Origin: Microbacterium radiodurans
Lineage (GTDB): Bacteria > Actinomycetota > Actinomycetes > Actinomycetales > Microbacteriaceae
Length of the DNA stretch: 64,000 bases
Direction of reading: 5' to 3'
NCBI RefSeq assembly: GCF_008710705.1
Contig: NZ_VYRZ01000003.1
Span: forward strand, 186,001 to 250,000
The number at the start of each line of letters is the position of its first letter. Positions within the stretch are counted from its first letter, which is position 1. This document shows, in pieces, positions 18,037 through 26,125 of this stretch. The position numbers and the translations under genes are program-made. Under the pieces are notes generated by a model, which saw only the letters and a list, made by a program, of their open reading frames with translations, did not search any database and was not told the DNA's origin.

Positions 18037-18108
18037 CCCCCGTCGCGAGCGCGGGCGCGGCCACGCGCGCCGGTGCGGGATGATGGAGGTCCACGCGGAG
18101 GAGGCGCC

Positions 18109-19236
18109 ATGTCGTTGCGAGTCGGAATCGTCGGCGGAGGCCAGCTGGCCCGGATGATGATCGCCCCGGCGGTCGAGCTGGGCCTCGACGTCCGGGTGCT
18201 CGCCGAAGAGCCCGGGATGTCGGCGGCGATCGCCGCGACCGCCACCGGCGACTACCGCGACCTCGAGACCGTCCGGGCTTTCGCGCGCGACGTCGATGTC
18301 ATCACCTTCGACCACGAGCATGTCCCGCAGGACGTGCTGCGCGCACTCGGCGACGACGGCGTCGCCGTGCATCCCGGACCCGACGCGCTGTTCTACGCCC
18401 AGGACAAGCTGCGCATGCGCGCGAAGCTCGCGGAGCTCGGGATGCCGCAGCCCGAGTGGGCCGCGGTCTCCGACGCCGCGGCGCTCCAGACGTTCATCGA
18501 CGACAACGGCGGCCGGGCGGTCGTGAAGACGCCGCGCGGTGGCTACGACGGGAAGGGCGTGCGCGTCGTGGCGTCGGCGGACGAGGCCGCGGACTGGCTC
18601 GACGCCCTCGAGCCCGGCGCCGAACTGCTCGTCGAGGAGCTCGTCGATTTCTCGCGCGAGCTCGCTCAGCAGGTCGCCCGCACCCCGTCGGGGGCCTTCC
18701 GCGCCTACCCCGTCGTCGAGACCGTGCAGCGCGACGGCGTGTGCGCCGAGGTGATCGCGCCCGCGCCGCGGGCGGGCGAGCGGCTGCGGGAGATGACCGA
18801 GAGGATCGGTGTCGCGATCGCGCAGGGGCTCGGGGTGACCGGGATGCTGGCGGTCGAGCTGTTCGAGACGACGGATGAGCGCGTCCTCGTCAACGAACTC
18901 GCCATGCGTCCGCACAACAGCGGCCACTGGAGCCAGGACGGCGCCGTCACGGGACAGTTCGAGCAGCACCTGCGCGCCGTGCTCGATCTGCCGCTGGGGG
19001 ATCCGGCGCCGACCGCGCCCTGGACGGTCATGATCAACATCCTCGGCGGTCCGGTGTCCGACACCCTCGAGGCGCGGATCCCGGCTGCGCTCGCCGCGCA
19101 CCCGGGGGCGAAGGTCCACACCTACGGCAAGGCGCCGCGCCCGGGGCGCAAGGTCGGGCACGTCAACCTCGTCGGCGACGACCTCGACATCGTCGTGGGC
19201 GATGCCCGCGTGGTCGCCGCGCACTTCGACGACTGA
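18109..19236 (+). CDS. purK: 5-(carboxyamino)imidazole ribonucleotide synthase
   Basis: ATP-grasp enzyme that carboxylates aminoimidazole ribonucleotide in purine synthesis. The 375 residues include the N-terminal [11 protein letters not shown] motif, the ATP-grasp loop [10 protein letters not shown], and [13 protein letters not shown]. The ATG at 18109 has GGAGGAGG about six bases before it, so this message has a normal leader, unlike many neighbours. PurE follows after 48 bases. Confidence 0.95.
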   Translation: MSLRVGIVGGGQLARMMIAPAVELGLDVRVLAEEPGMSAAIAATATGDYRDLETVRAFARDVDVITFDHEHVPQDVLRALGDDGVAVHPGPDALFYAQDKLRMRAKLAELGMPQPEWAAVSDAAALQTFIDDNGGRAVVKTPRGGYDGKGVRVVASADEAADWLDALEPGAELLVEELVDFSRELAQQVARTPSGAFRAYPVVETVQRDGVCAEVIAPAPRAGERLREMTERIGVAIAQGLGVTGMLAVELFETTDERVLVNELAMRPHNSGHWSQDGAVTGQFEQHLRAVLDLPLGDPAPTAPWTVMINILGGPVSDTLEARIPAALAAHPGAKVHTYGKAPRPGRKVGHVNLVGDDLDIVVGDARVVAAHFDD

Positions 19237-19272
19237 CCCGCCCGGCTCCGGGGTTTCTCCAGGCGGGCCGCC

Positions 19273-19278
19273 TAACCT
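19273..19278 (+). promoter_or_regulatory. -10 element of purE
   Basis: TAACCT, six bases before the GTG at 19285; purE may be transcribed apart from purK. Confidence 0.55.
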
Positions 19279-19284
19279 GGGTCG

Positions 19285-19803
19285 GTGACATCCTCGCCGC
19301 TGCATTCGTCGGACGCGCCCCTCGTGGGCGTCGTCATGGGTTCGGACTCCGATTGGCGCGTGATGAGCGACGCCTCGCAGGCCCTGTCGGATCTCGGCAT
19401 CCCGCACGAGGTCGAGGTGGTCTCGGCCCACCGGACGCCCGACAAGCTGCTGCGCTACGGGCGCGAGGCCCGAGGACGCGGCCTGAAGGTCGTCATCGCG
19501 GGGGCCGGGGGAGCAGCGCATCTGCCGGGCATGCTCGCGTCGCTGACGCCCCTGCCGGTCGTCGGCGTGCCGGTGCAGCTCGCGACCCTCGACGGGATGG
19601 ACTCGCTGCTGAGCATCGTGCAGATGCCCGGCGGCATCCCCGTCGCGACGGTGTCGATCAACGGCGCGAAGAATGCCGGGCTGCTGGCGGCGCGGATCAT
19701 CGGCGCGGGTGACCCCGAGGTCGCCGACCGCCTCGAGGCCTATGCGCGCTCGCTCGAGGAGCAGGTCGAGGAGAAGAACCGCCGCCTGAAGGAATCCCTG
19801 TGA
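19285..19803 (+). CDS. purE: N5-carboxyaminoimidazole ribonucleotide mutase
   Basis: Isomerises the PurK product to the C4-carboxylate. The 172 residues show [17 protein letters not shown] and [11 protein letters not shown], the substrate-binding loops of class I PurE. The C-terminus [15 protein letters not shown] is a charged helix. The stop overlaps the GTG of the LCP gene as GTGA. Confidence 0.95.
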   Translation: MTSSPLHSSDAPLVGVVMGSDSDWRVMSDASQALSDLGIPHEVEVVSAHRTPDKLLRYGREARGRGLKVVIAGAGGAAHLPGMLASLTPLPVVGVPVQLATLDGMDSLLSIVQMPGGIPVATVSINGAKNAGLLAARIIGAGDPEVADRLEAYARSLEEQVEEKNRRLKESL

Positions 19804-21242
19804 GCGTGACGGCTGCGCCGCGTTCGACCGCGAGGCCGCGGGGCCGGGGACTCGTCGAGGAGCGGCCGCTGCGGCATCCCGACACCTCGTCGCCCGAGGT
19901 CATGGGCCGGCGCGGGTGGTGGCTCGTGGTCCTGAACTTCGTGCTGCCGGGGTCGGCGCAGGTGCTCGCGGGAAATCGTCGTCTCGGTCGGTTCGGTCTC
20001 GGCGCGACGATCGTCATGTGGCTGCTCGTGCTGCTGACGGTGCTCACGGCGCTGATGTGGCGTCCGCTGCTCTTCTCTGCCGCGTCGAACTGGTTCGTCA
20101 TGCTGGGACTGCAGGTCGTCATCGCGTTCTACGCGCTGCTGTGGATCGTGCTGACGATCGACACCCTGCGCCTGGTGAAGCTCGTGCGGGCTGGCACCGT
20201 GGCGCGCATCGGTGTGCCGCTGCTGGCCATCCTGCTCGCGGTCGCGTCGACGACGGCGTCGGTGTGGGCGTTCGATCGGGTGAACTCGGTGCGCGAGACC
20301 CTCAGCACGGTGTTCGGGTCGAGCGGGCCGAGCGTCCCGCCGTCGGATGGCTACTACAACATCCTCCTGCTCGGTGCCGACAGCGGCGAGGGGCGCGACT
20401 CCATGCGCTTCGACTCGATCTCGGTCGTGTCGGTCAACGCCGAGACGGGCGCGACGACGATCACCGGCATCCCGCGCGACATGGGTCATTTCCCGTTCGC
20501 CGAGGGGCCGATGAAGGATCTCTACCCCGACGTGCACGAGGGCCGCATCGATGCGACCTGCGGGTGGGGCAGCGGCGTCAACCAGCTGCAGACCGAGGTC
20601 GAGGTCTGTCGCGACGGCAACGCGCTGTATCCGGATGCCGTGGCGAACGGCTCGACGCCGGGTGTCGAAGCGACCAAGGATGCCGCCGAGGGGATCCTCG
20701 GCATCACGATCCCGTACTACGTCTTCATCGACATGAAGGGGTTCGCCGACCTCGTCGATGCGCTCGGCGGTGTCGACATCAACGTCGTCGAGCGGCTGCC
20801 GAAGGGCGGCGGACCGCAGTTCGAGGGACAGAGCGCCGAGGACTGGGCCGAGGGCTGGATCGAGGCCGGGCAGCAGCACATGGACGGTGACACCGCCCAG
20901 TGGTACGCCCGCTCGCGGTACACGACGAGCGATTTCGATCGCATGCGCCGTCAGCGCGAGCTGCAGCAGGCGATCCTCGCCCAGATGACGCCGCAGAACG
21001 TTCTCGACCGGTTCAGCGAGATCGCGGATGCCGGTCAGGTGCTGGTCGAGACCGATATTCCGGCCGATCTGCTGCCGTTCCTGGCCGACATCGCGATGAA
21101 GGCGAAGGAGCAGCCGGTGACGACGATCGAGCTGACGCCGGAGAACGGCATCCCCGAACGCGACACCGATTTCGCCTACGTCCGCGAGCTGGTGCAGAAC
21201 GCGCTGCATCCGGCCACGCCGACGCCGGCGCCGGAGGGCTGA
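19800..21242 (+). CDS. LytR-CpsA-Psr (LCP) family glycopolymer transferase
   Basis: Attaches wall glycopolymers from undecaprenyl carriers to peptidoglycan on the outer face of the membrane. The 480-residue protein has three or four N-terminal membrane segments (about 40-165) and then the LCP domain: [31 protein letters not shown] and [24 protein letters not shown]. The multi-spanning N-terminus is typical of actinobacterial members. The GTG overlaps purE, with AAGGAA just upstream. Its place directly before the glycan locus fits a role in anchoring that locus' product. Confidence 0.88.
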   Translation: MSVTAAPRSTARPRGRGLVEERPLRHPDTSSPEVMGRRGWWLVVLNFVLPGSAQVLAGNRRLGRFGLGATIVMWLLVLLTVLTALMWRPLLFSAASNWFVMLGLQVVIAFYALLWIVLTIDTLRLVKLVRAGTVARIGVPLLAILLAVASTTASVWAFDRVNSVRETLSTVFGSSGPSVPPSDGYYNILLLGADSGEGRDSMRFDSISVVSVNAETGATTITGIPRDMGHFPFAEGPMKDLYPDVHEGRIDATCGWGSGVNQLQTEVEVCRDGNALYPDAVANGSTPGVEATKDAAEGILGITIPYYVFIDMKGFADLVDALGGVDINVVERLPKGGGPQFEGQSAEDWAEGWIEAGQQHMDGDTAQWYARSRYTTSDFDRMRRQRELQQAILAQMTPQNVLDRFSEIADAGQVLVETDIPADLLPFLADIAMKAKEQPVTTIELTPENGIPERDTDFAYVRELVQNALHPATPTPAPEG

Positions 21243-21245
21243 GCC

Positions 21246-22331
21246 GTGACGACGGTGCTGCGGGTCGTGCTCGACCAGATCGTCGACGTCGTCGATGCCG
21301 ACACGGCCGAGGCGTCGGTCGAGGTGGCGCGCGCGCTGGTGGCGACGGCGCCGTCGAGGTGCGAGGTCATGCCGGTCGTGCCGGCGGACGGCGTTGCGGC
21401 GGCGCAGGCGGTGCCCGGGCTCGCCGAGCCGCTGCGCGCGCCGTTCCCTCGGACGGGGCTCGTGACCTCGTGGCCGATGGGGATCTCGGGGGGAGTGGCC
21501 GGTGGTCTGATCCACGCGCCGACGCTCGTCGCGCCGCTCGTGAAGCACGACCGAGCGCACGAGAACGATCAGACCGTCGTGACGCTCTGGGATCTCGCGG
21601 CGTGGGAGACGCCGGGGCTCCTTCCGAAGGCGACCGTGCTGGCGCACCGAGCGCTGCTGAAGCGCGCTGAGAAGCACGCGGACGCCATCGTGGTGCCGGC
21701 GTACGCCGTGGCCGACCGGCTGCGGGAGATCGCGCCGAAGCTGTCGTCGCGGACGCGGGTCATCTCGGGCGCGGCACCCGAGGGATTCGGCGTGCCGACG
21801 GATGCCGTGGGCCGCCGTCGCGCGCTCGGTGTTCCCGACCGGGTGGCCGTCGTCGCAGGTGGTACCGAGGAGCAGCTGCAGTCGGTGCTGTCGTCGATCG
21901 CGGGGGAGAAGACGGCGACCGTCGTCATCCTCGACGAGCCGGCCGACGTCGCCGGAGCGGTGAAGGCCGCCGGTCTCAGCGCGGATCGTGTCGTCGTGCC
22001 GGGGCGGCTCGATGCTGCCGATCGCGCTGCCGTGCTGGATGCCGCGGTGCTGCTCATCGCGCTGTCGGAGCTCACGGCGTTCCCCTGGCGCGCCGTCGAG
22101 GCGATGGCGCTCGGCGTGCCCGTCGTCGCGGCCGACTCACCCGTCCACCGCGAGGTTCTCGACGAGGGCGCGCGCGTCGCGCCGTTCGATCAGCTGCGCG
22201 AGGCCGCGAACGAGGTGCTCGCGTCACCCGAGGAGCTGCACCGCTGGGCCGTACGCTCGGGGGATCGCGGTCGCGCATTCTCCTGGCGCGATCACGCCGA
22301 GCGCGTGTGGGCGCTTCACGCCGAGTTGTGA
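21246..22331 (+). CDS. Glycosyltransferase, GT-B fold (family 1/4-like)
   Basis: 361 residues in the general shape of a GT4 enzyme. The N-terminal half has LIHAPTLVAPL and VVTLWDLAAWETP. The C-terminal half has the nucleotide-sugar region SELTAFPWRAVEAMALGVPVVAADSPVHREVL, which replaces the usual E-x7-E signature with a similar spacing. Donor and acceptor are unknown. It starts three bases after the LCP gene with a GGAGGG site, so it belongs to that operon. Confidence 0.75.
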   Translation: MTTVLRVVLDQIVDVVDADTAEASVEVARALVATAPSRCEVMPVVPADGVAAAQAVPGLAEPLRAPFPRTGLVTSWPMGISGGVAGGLIHAPTLVAPLVKHDRAHENDQTVVTLWDLAAWETPGLLPKATVLAHRALLKRAEKHADAIVVPAYAVADRLREIAPKLSSRTRVISGAAPEGFGVPTDAVGRRRALGVPDRVAVVAGGTEEQLQSVLSSIAGEKTATVVILDEPADVAGAVKAAGLSADRVVVPGRLDAADRAAVLDAAVLLIALSELTAFPWRAVEAMALGVPVVAADSPVHREVLDEGARVAPFDQLREAANEVLASPEELHRWAVRSGDRGRAFSWRDHAERVWALHAEL

Positions 22332-22363
22332 CGTGGTCGGTCCGGAGCAACCGACATTCGGAT

Positions 22364-22393
22364 GCGGCGGCACGACCGCGACCGTGCCGCCGC
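22364..22393 (+). terminator. Perfect 11-bp hairpin terminator before the glycan locus
   Basis: GCGGCGGCACG (22364-22374) and CGTGCCGCCGC (22383-22393) are exact reverse complements with an 8-base loop, followed by an AT-richer stretch. It ends the purK-purE-LCP-glycosyltransferase run. Confidence 0.7.
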
Positions 22394-22414
22394 GAGGTTA
22401 CAACTTTCGCCAAC

Positions 22415-22420
22415 TAGAAT
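22415..22420 (+). promoter_or_regulatory. Promoter -10 of the galactofuranosyltransferase operon
   Basis: TAGAAT, 49 bases before the ATG at 22470, with GAGGAG about 12 bases before that ATG. This message therefore has a leader, unlike most in the window. No clear -35. Confidence 0.4.
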
Positions 22421-22469
22421 CTTTGCGACATCGACATCACGTCGAAGCGCCCGAGGAGTTACCGCACAC

Positions 22470-24455
22470 ATGACGAGCAGCACCGATCGCACTACTGACG
22501 AAGCAGAGAACGGTGCATGGGCGGTGATCCATCGAACGGTGTTCCCGTCCTCCGAGGGATCATCGATGCTGCCCCTTTATTTGGATACCGGAGCGGGTAT
22601 TCCGGGACCGTCCGAGGCAAGCCTCTCTCCGAGGCAGCACGAGATCGTCTCCGTGCTACGCGACGTCCTGCCGGGGGGACTTTCCGGTCCGTCTCTCAAG
22701 GACGTCTCGTGGGAGAGGTTCTCCGCCCGTTTCCCCGAGAACTTGCACATATCGTTTGCCTCCTACTTCAACGCGTTCCCTGCCTCCTATTGGCAGGAGC
22801 ACACGGACGTCGACATCGTGCGCCTCGATGTCGCGGTCGAAGGCTCCGCCCATGTCGAGCTGTTCCGCTCGAACGCTCGTGGGAAGTACGTGCGCATCGA
22901 TGCCGCAGAGATCACGGACGGTTCGGTGCAGTTCGTCGTTCCTTTGAAATCCTTCGGTGACGGCGGCTGGTTGTGGTTCGACTTCGAGGCCGCCCACGGT
23001 GCGGCGGCGCTCCGTTCCGCCACGTGGTCTGCTCCCACGAATGCAGCTCACCGCGGCCCGACGCGACTGACCGTCGCCATCCCGAGCTTCAACATGCCTC
23101 GGGCATGCGTCGAGCAGATCGAGCGCTTCGCGCAGCATCCCGAGGTCATGGAGGCCGTCGAGCGCGTGATCATCGTCGACCAGGGCAACAAGCGCGTTCG
23201 TGAGTTCGACGGCTTCGCCGAGGCGGAATCCGCACTCGGCGACAAGCTGAGGGTCATCGAGCAGGCGAACCTCGGCGGTTCCGGCGGCTTCTCCCGTGGG
23301 ATGCTCGAGATGCTCGAGGACTCCCGGTCGAGCGCGGTCCTCCTGCTCGATGACGACGCCGAAGCGGAGCCGGAGAGCATCCTGCGGGCCGCGGTGTTCA
23401 ACGACTACGCGCGCGTCCCGTCCATCGTGGGTGGACACATGCTCAACGCCAACGACCGCACGGTGCTTCACAGCTATGGCGAGACGATCAACTTCTCGTC
23501 GTTCTGGTGGGAGCCGGTCGACCCCTCGCTGAGCTCGTTGGACTTCCGCAAGAAGTCCATCCGTACGACGCCGGCGTTGAGCCGTCGCCTCGACGTTCCG
23601 TACAACGGTTGGTGGATGTGCCTCATCCCGCGCGAGGTGGTCGAGCGCATCGGTCTGTCGCTCCCCATGTTCATCAAGTGGGATGATGCCGAGTATTCGC
23701 TGCGCGCGGGGGAGGCGGGGATCACCACGGTGACCCTCCCGGGGATGGCCGCCTGGCACATGCCCTGGGACGAGAAGGACGACGGTCTCGACTGGCAGGC
23801 GTACTTCCACCAGCGGAACCGGTGGGTCGCGGCCATGCTGCACTCTCCGAGCCCGCGCGGGGGGACGCTCGCACGCAAGAGCTTCGCCTCGGATCTGAAA
23901 CATCTCCTGTCGATGCAGTACACGGCCGCGATCCTGCGCGGTCGCGCTCTGGAAGATGTACTGCAGGGTCCGCGTCATATGCTCGGCACGCTCGCCTCTA
24001 GTGCCAGCGAGGCTCGAGCAACGGCGAGCGGAATGACCGACGGAACGCTCATCTCCCGACGGGCTGATTACCCGGCGGTGGGCTCGGGGGAACCGCGTCC
24101 CGCGTGGAGCCGGCCGCCCACATCGATCTTCTGGTTCGCCGCGGGAGCCATCGGCGGCATACTGCGTCAGGCCTTCGCGGTTCGCTCGGCCGCTCCGCAG
24201 GAACGAGTCCGCGCGGCGGACGCGAAGTGGTGGAATCTGGCAAGCCTGGACGAGGCACTCGTCAGCAACGCGGGCGGATCCGGGGTATGGGTGTATCGGC
24301 GTGATCGCGGCTTGTTCTGGCGCGAGCTCCGCCGCTCCGTGCGTTCTCACGTCCGCCTCTGGCTCCTCTGGCCGCGCTTGTCCCGTGCGTACCGCGCCCA
24401 TGCCGCCGAGCTGTCCTCCCCCGTGCTGTGGCGACGCACGTTCGACGAGTCATGA
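22470..24455 (+). CDS. glfT2: GlfT2-like galactofuranosyltransferase
   Basis: Polymerising galactofuranosyltransferase homologue of 661 residues (M. tuberculosis GlfT2 is similar in size). The N-terminal part to about 190 is the beta-sandwich region. The GT-A domain begins LTVAIPSFNMPRACVEQI, has NLGGSGGFSRGM and the metal site LLLDDDAE (Asp294-296). The acceptor-site motif FIKWDDAEYSLRAGEAG follows, and WHMPWDEKDD carries the conserved histidine. The ATG at 22470 has an upstream GAGGAG; the frame is open further back. The Wzm gene follows with an ATGA overlap, so synthesis and export are coupled. Together with glf at 41045 it implies a galactofuranose polymer in the wall. Confidence 0.85.
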   Translation: MTSSTDRTTDEAENGAWAVIHRTVFPSSEGSSMLPLYLDTGAGIPGPSEASLSPRQHEIVSVLRDVLPGGLSGPSLKDVSWERFSARFPENLHISFASYFNAFPASYWQEHTDVDIVRLDVAVEGSAHVELFRSNARGKYVRIDAAEITDGSVQFVVPLKSFGDGGWLWFDFEAAHGAAALRSATWSAPTNAAHRGPTRLTVAIPSFNMPRACVEQIERFAQHPEVMEAVERVIIVDQGNKRVREFDGFAEAESALGDKLRVIEQANLGGSGGFSRGMLEMLEDSRSSAVLLLDDDAEAEPESILRAAVFNDYARVPSIVGGHMLNANDRTVLHSYGETINFSSFWWEPVDPSLSSLDFRKKSIRTTPALSRRLDVPYNGWWMCLIPREVVERIGLSLPMFIKWDDAEYSLRAGEAGITTVTLPGMAAWHMPWDEKDDGLDWQAYFHQRNRWVAAMLHSPSPRGGTLARKSFASDLKHLLSMQYTAAILRGRALEDVLQGPRHMLGTLASSASEARATASGMTDGTLISRRADYPAVGSGEPRPAWSRPPTSIFWFAAGAIGGILRQAFAVRSAAPQERVRAADAKWWNLASLDEALVSNAGGSGVWVYRRDRGLFWRELRRSVRSHVRLWLLWPRLSRAYRAHAAELSSPVLWRRTFDES

Positions 24456-25309
24456 CGTCGCCAGCGCTCGCCCTGGTCAAACCAGGAGGCGGCAGCGGTC
24501 TCCTCGAGGTGTTCCGGCGTCGGCATCTGCTGAACCTCATCGTTCGCAAGGATGTCGGCGTTCGCTACCGCGGGTCGGTTCTGGGCTGGCTCTGGTCGTA
24601 CGTGAAGCCTCTTGTCCAGTTCGTCGTCTTCTTCGTCGCCCTAGGAGTCTTCCTCGGTCTGAACCGGAACATCGACTTCTACCCGATCTACCTACTCGCG
24701 GGTATCACCGCGGTGACGTTCTTCAACGAGGCGTTCACGAACGGCACTCGATCGCTCGTCGACAATGCGGCACTGATCAAGAAGATCTATCTGCCCCGTG
24801 AAGTGTTCCCGATCTCGAGCATGATCGTGGCGGGCGTGAACACGATCCCCCAGATCGTCGTGATCGTCATCATCACGCTGTTCATCGGGTGGACGCCGAG
24901 TCCGCTGCACATCGCGGCGATCCTCCTGGCTCTGATCATCCTCGCCATCCTCGCCACCGGGCTCGGCATGCTCTTCGGAGCGATCAACGTGACGTTCCGG
25001 GATGCCCAGAGCTTCGTGGAGATCATCACAATGATGTCGGTGTGGGCATCACCGGTCATGTACCAGTGGCAGATGGTGGAACGCGTCGTTCCCGATTGGT
25101 TGTTCGTGCTCTACCGTCTCAATCCGCTGACAGCGACCGTCGAGCTCTTTCATTACGGCCTCTGGATGCCGCTGAGCCCTGGCGGTGCCGAGACGGTGCC
25201 AGGACTGTGGGCTTTCGCGGGAATCGCGCTCGTCATCTCTCTGGTCGTCCTCGCCGTCGGGCAGATCGTCTTCCGCCGACTGGAGGGTCGCTTTGCCCAA
25301 GATCTCTGA
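24452..25309 (+). CDS. wzm: ABC-2 type polysaccharide export permease (Wzm-like), first exporter
   Basis: 285-residue membrane component of a lipid-linked glycan exporter. The cytoplasmic N-terminus ends in the conserved LIVRKDVGVRYRGSVLGWLWSYVKPL, followed by about six membrane segments. PLTATVELFHYG near the C-terminus is typical of the TagG/Wzm family. ATGA overlap with the transferase gene upstream and a 17-base overlap with the ATPase gene downstream show a tight unit. Confidence 0.9.
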   Translation: MTSPALALVKPGGGSGLLEVFRRRHLLNLIVRKDVGVRYRGSVLGWLWSYVKPLVQFVVFFVALGVFLGLNRNIDFYPIYLLAGITAVTFFNEAFTNGTRSLVDNAALIKKIYLPREVFPISSMIVAGVNTIPQIVVIVIITLFIGWTPSPLHIAAILLALIILAILATGLGMLFGAINVTFRDAQSFVEIITMMSVWASPVMYQWQMVERVVPDWLFVLYRLNPLTATVELFHYGLWMPLSPGGAETVPGLWAFAGIALVISLVVLAVGQIVFRRLEGRFAQDL

Positions 25310-26033
25310 CGCCCGGACTCCGCGCATCGTCGTGGACGACATCCGGAAGAGCTTCACACTGAGGCGCACGCATTCCATCAAGGAGACGGTGGTCGCTGCG
25401 GTGCGGCGGAAGCCGCTCACCACCCAGTTCCATGCGCTCGACGGGGTTTCTTTCGAGATCGGAGAAGGCGAGGCGGTCGCCCTGCTCGGGTTCAACGGCT
25501 CCGGCAAGTCGACCACGTTGAAGATGATCTCCGGAGTGCTGCGGCCCGATTCCGGCAGCGTGCTGACCCGCGGGAGAGTCGCAGGACTCATCGAGGTCGG
25601 AGCCGGATTCCACCCCGACCTCTCGGGGCGAGAGAACATCTTCTTGAACGCCGCGATTCTCGGGATGAGCAAGAAGGAGACCGAGGCGCGTTTCGATGAG
25701 ATCGTCGCCTTCAGCGAGATCGAGCAGTTCATCGACACGGAGGTCAAGCATTACTCGTCGGGAATGTTCCTGCGGCTGGCGTTCTCCGTCGCGATTCACA
25801 CCGAGGTGGACATCCTCCTGATCGACGAGATCCTGTCCGTCGGCGACGAGCCGTTCCAGCAGAAATGCCTGGCGCGTATCCGCGAGCTCCACGCGGCCGG
25901 CAAGACGCTCGTAGTCGTCTCCCACGACCTGAACATGGTGGCCGACCTGTGCGACCGCGGCATCTTCCTTCGGGGCGGGCGCGTCGAGTTCGACGGCGAG
26001 AGCCATGAGGCCGTGGCGCGCATGCGCGCCTGA
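25293..26033 (+). CDS. wzt: ABC polysaccharide export ATPase (Wzt-like), first exporter
   Basis: 246-residue nucleotide-binding subunit. It has Walker A GFNGSGKST, signature YSSGMFLRLAFSVA, Walker B ILLIDEILSVGDE and the switch histidine VVSHD. There is no C-terminal carbohydrate-binding domain, so it resembles the short TagH/Rv3781 type, not O9a Wzt. The best start is a TTG at 25293: it has GGAGGG about six bases upstream and lies at the end of the permease gene. No in-frame ATG is available before the domain. Confidence 0.88.
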   Translation: MPKISDARTPRIVVDDIRKSFTLRRTHSIKETVVAAVRRKPLTTQFHALDGVSFEIGEGEAVALLGFNGSGKSTTLKMISGVLRPDSGSVLTRGRVAGLIEVGAGFHPDLSGRENIFLNAAILGMSKKETEARFDEIVAFSEIEQFIDTEVKHYSSGMFLRLAFSVAIHTEVDILLIDEILSVGDEPFQQKCLARIRELHAAGKTLVVVSHDLNMVADLCDRGIFLRGGRVEFDGESHEAVARMRA

Positions 26034-26050
26034 TCCGCCCGGAGACGTCA

Positions 26051-26092
26051 CGCGAGAGGCCCGGCAGGTGATTTCCCGCCGGGCCTCTCGCG
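26051..26092. terminator. Perfect 15-bp hairpin between converging wzt and the LGFP gene
   Basis: CGCGAGAGGCCCGGC and GCCGGGCCTCTCGCG flank a 12-base loop. The 92-nt gap has no gene, so it can serve both strands. Confidence 0.75.
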
Positions 26093-26125
26093 TTAGCAGC
26101 GCTGTGAACCGCTGCAGGGGTAGCC

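Noticed and set aside
16489..19521. Minus-strand open frame antisense to birA, the PH protein, purK and purE, continuous with accD
   Set aside because: Antisense shadow of well-identified genes. accD has its own GTG start and promoter at 16488.
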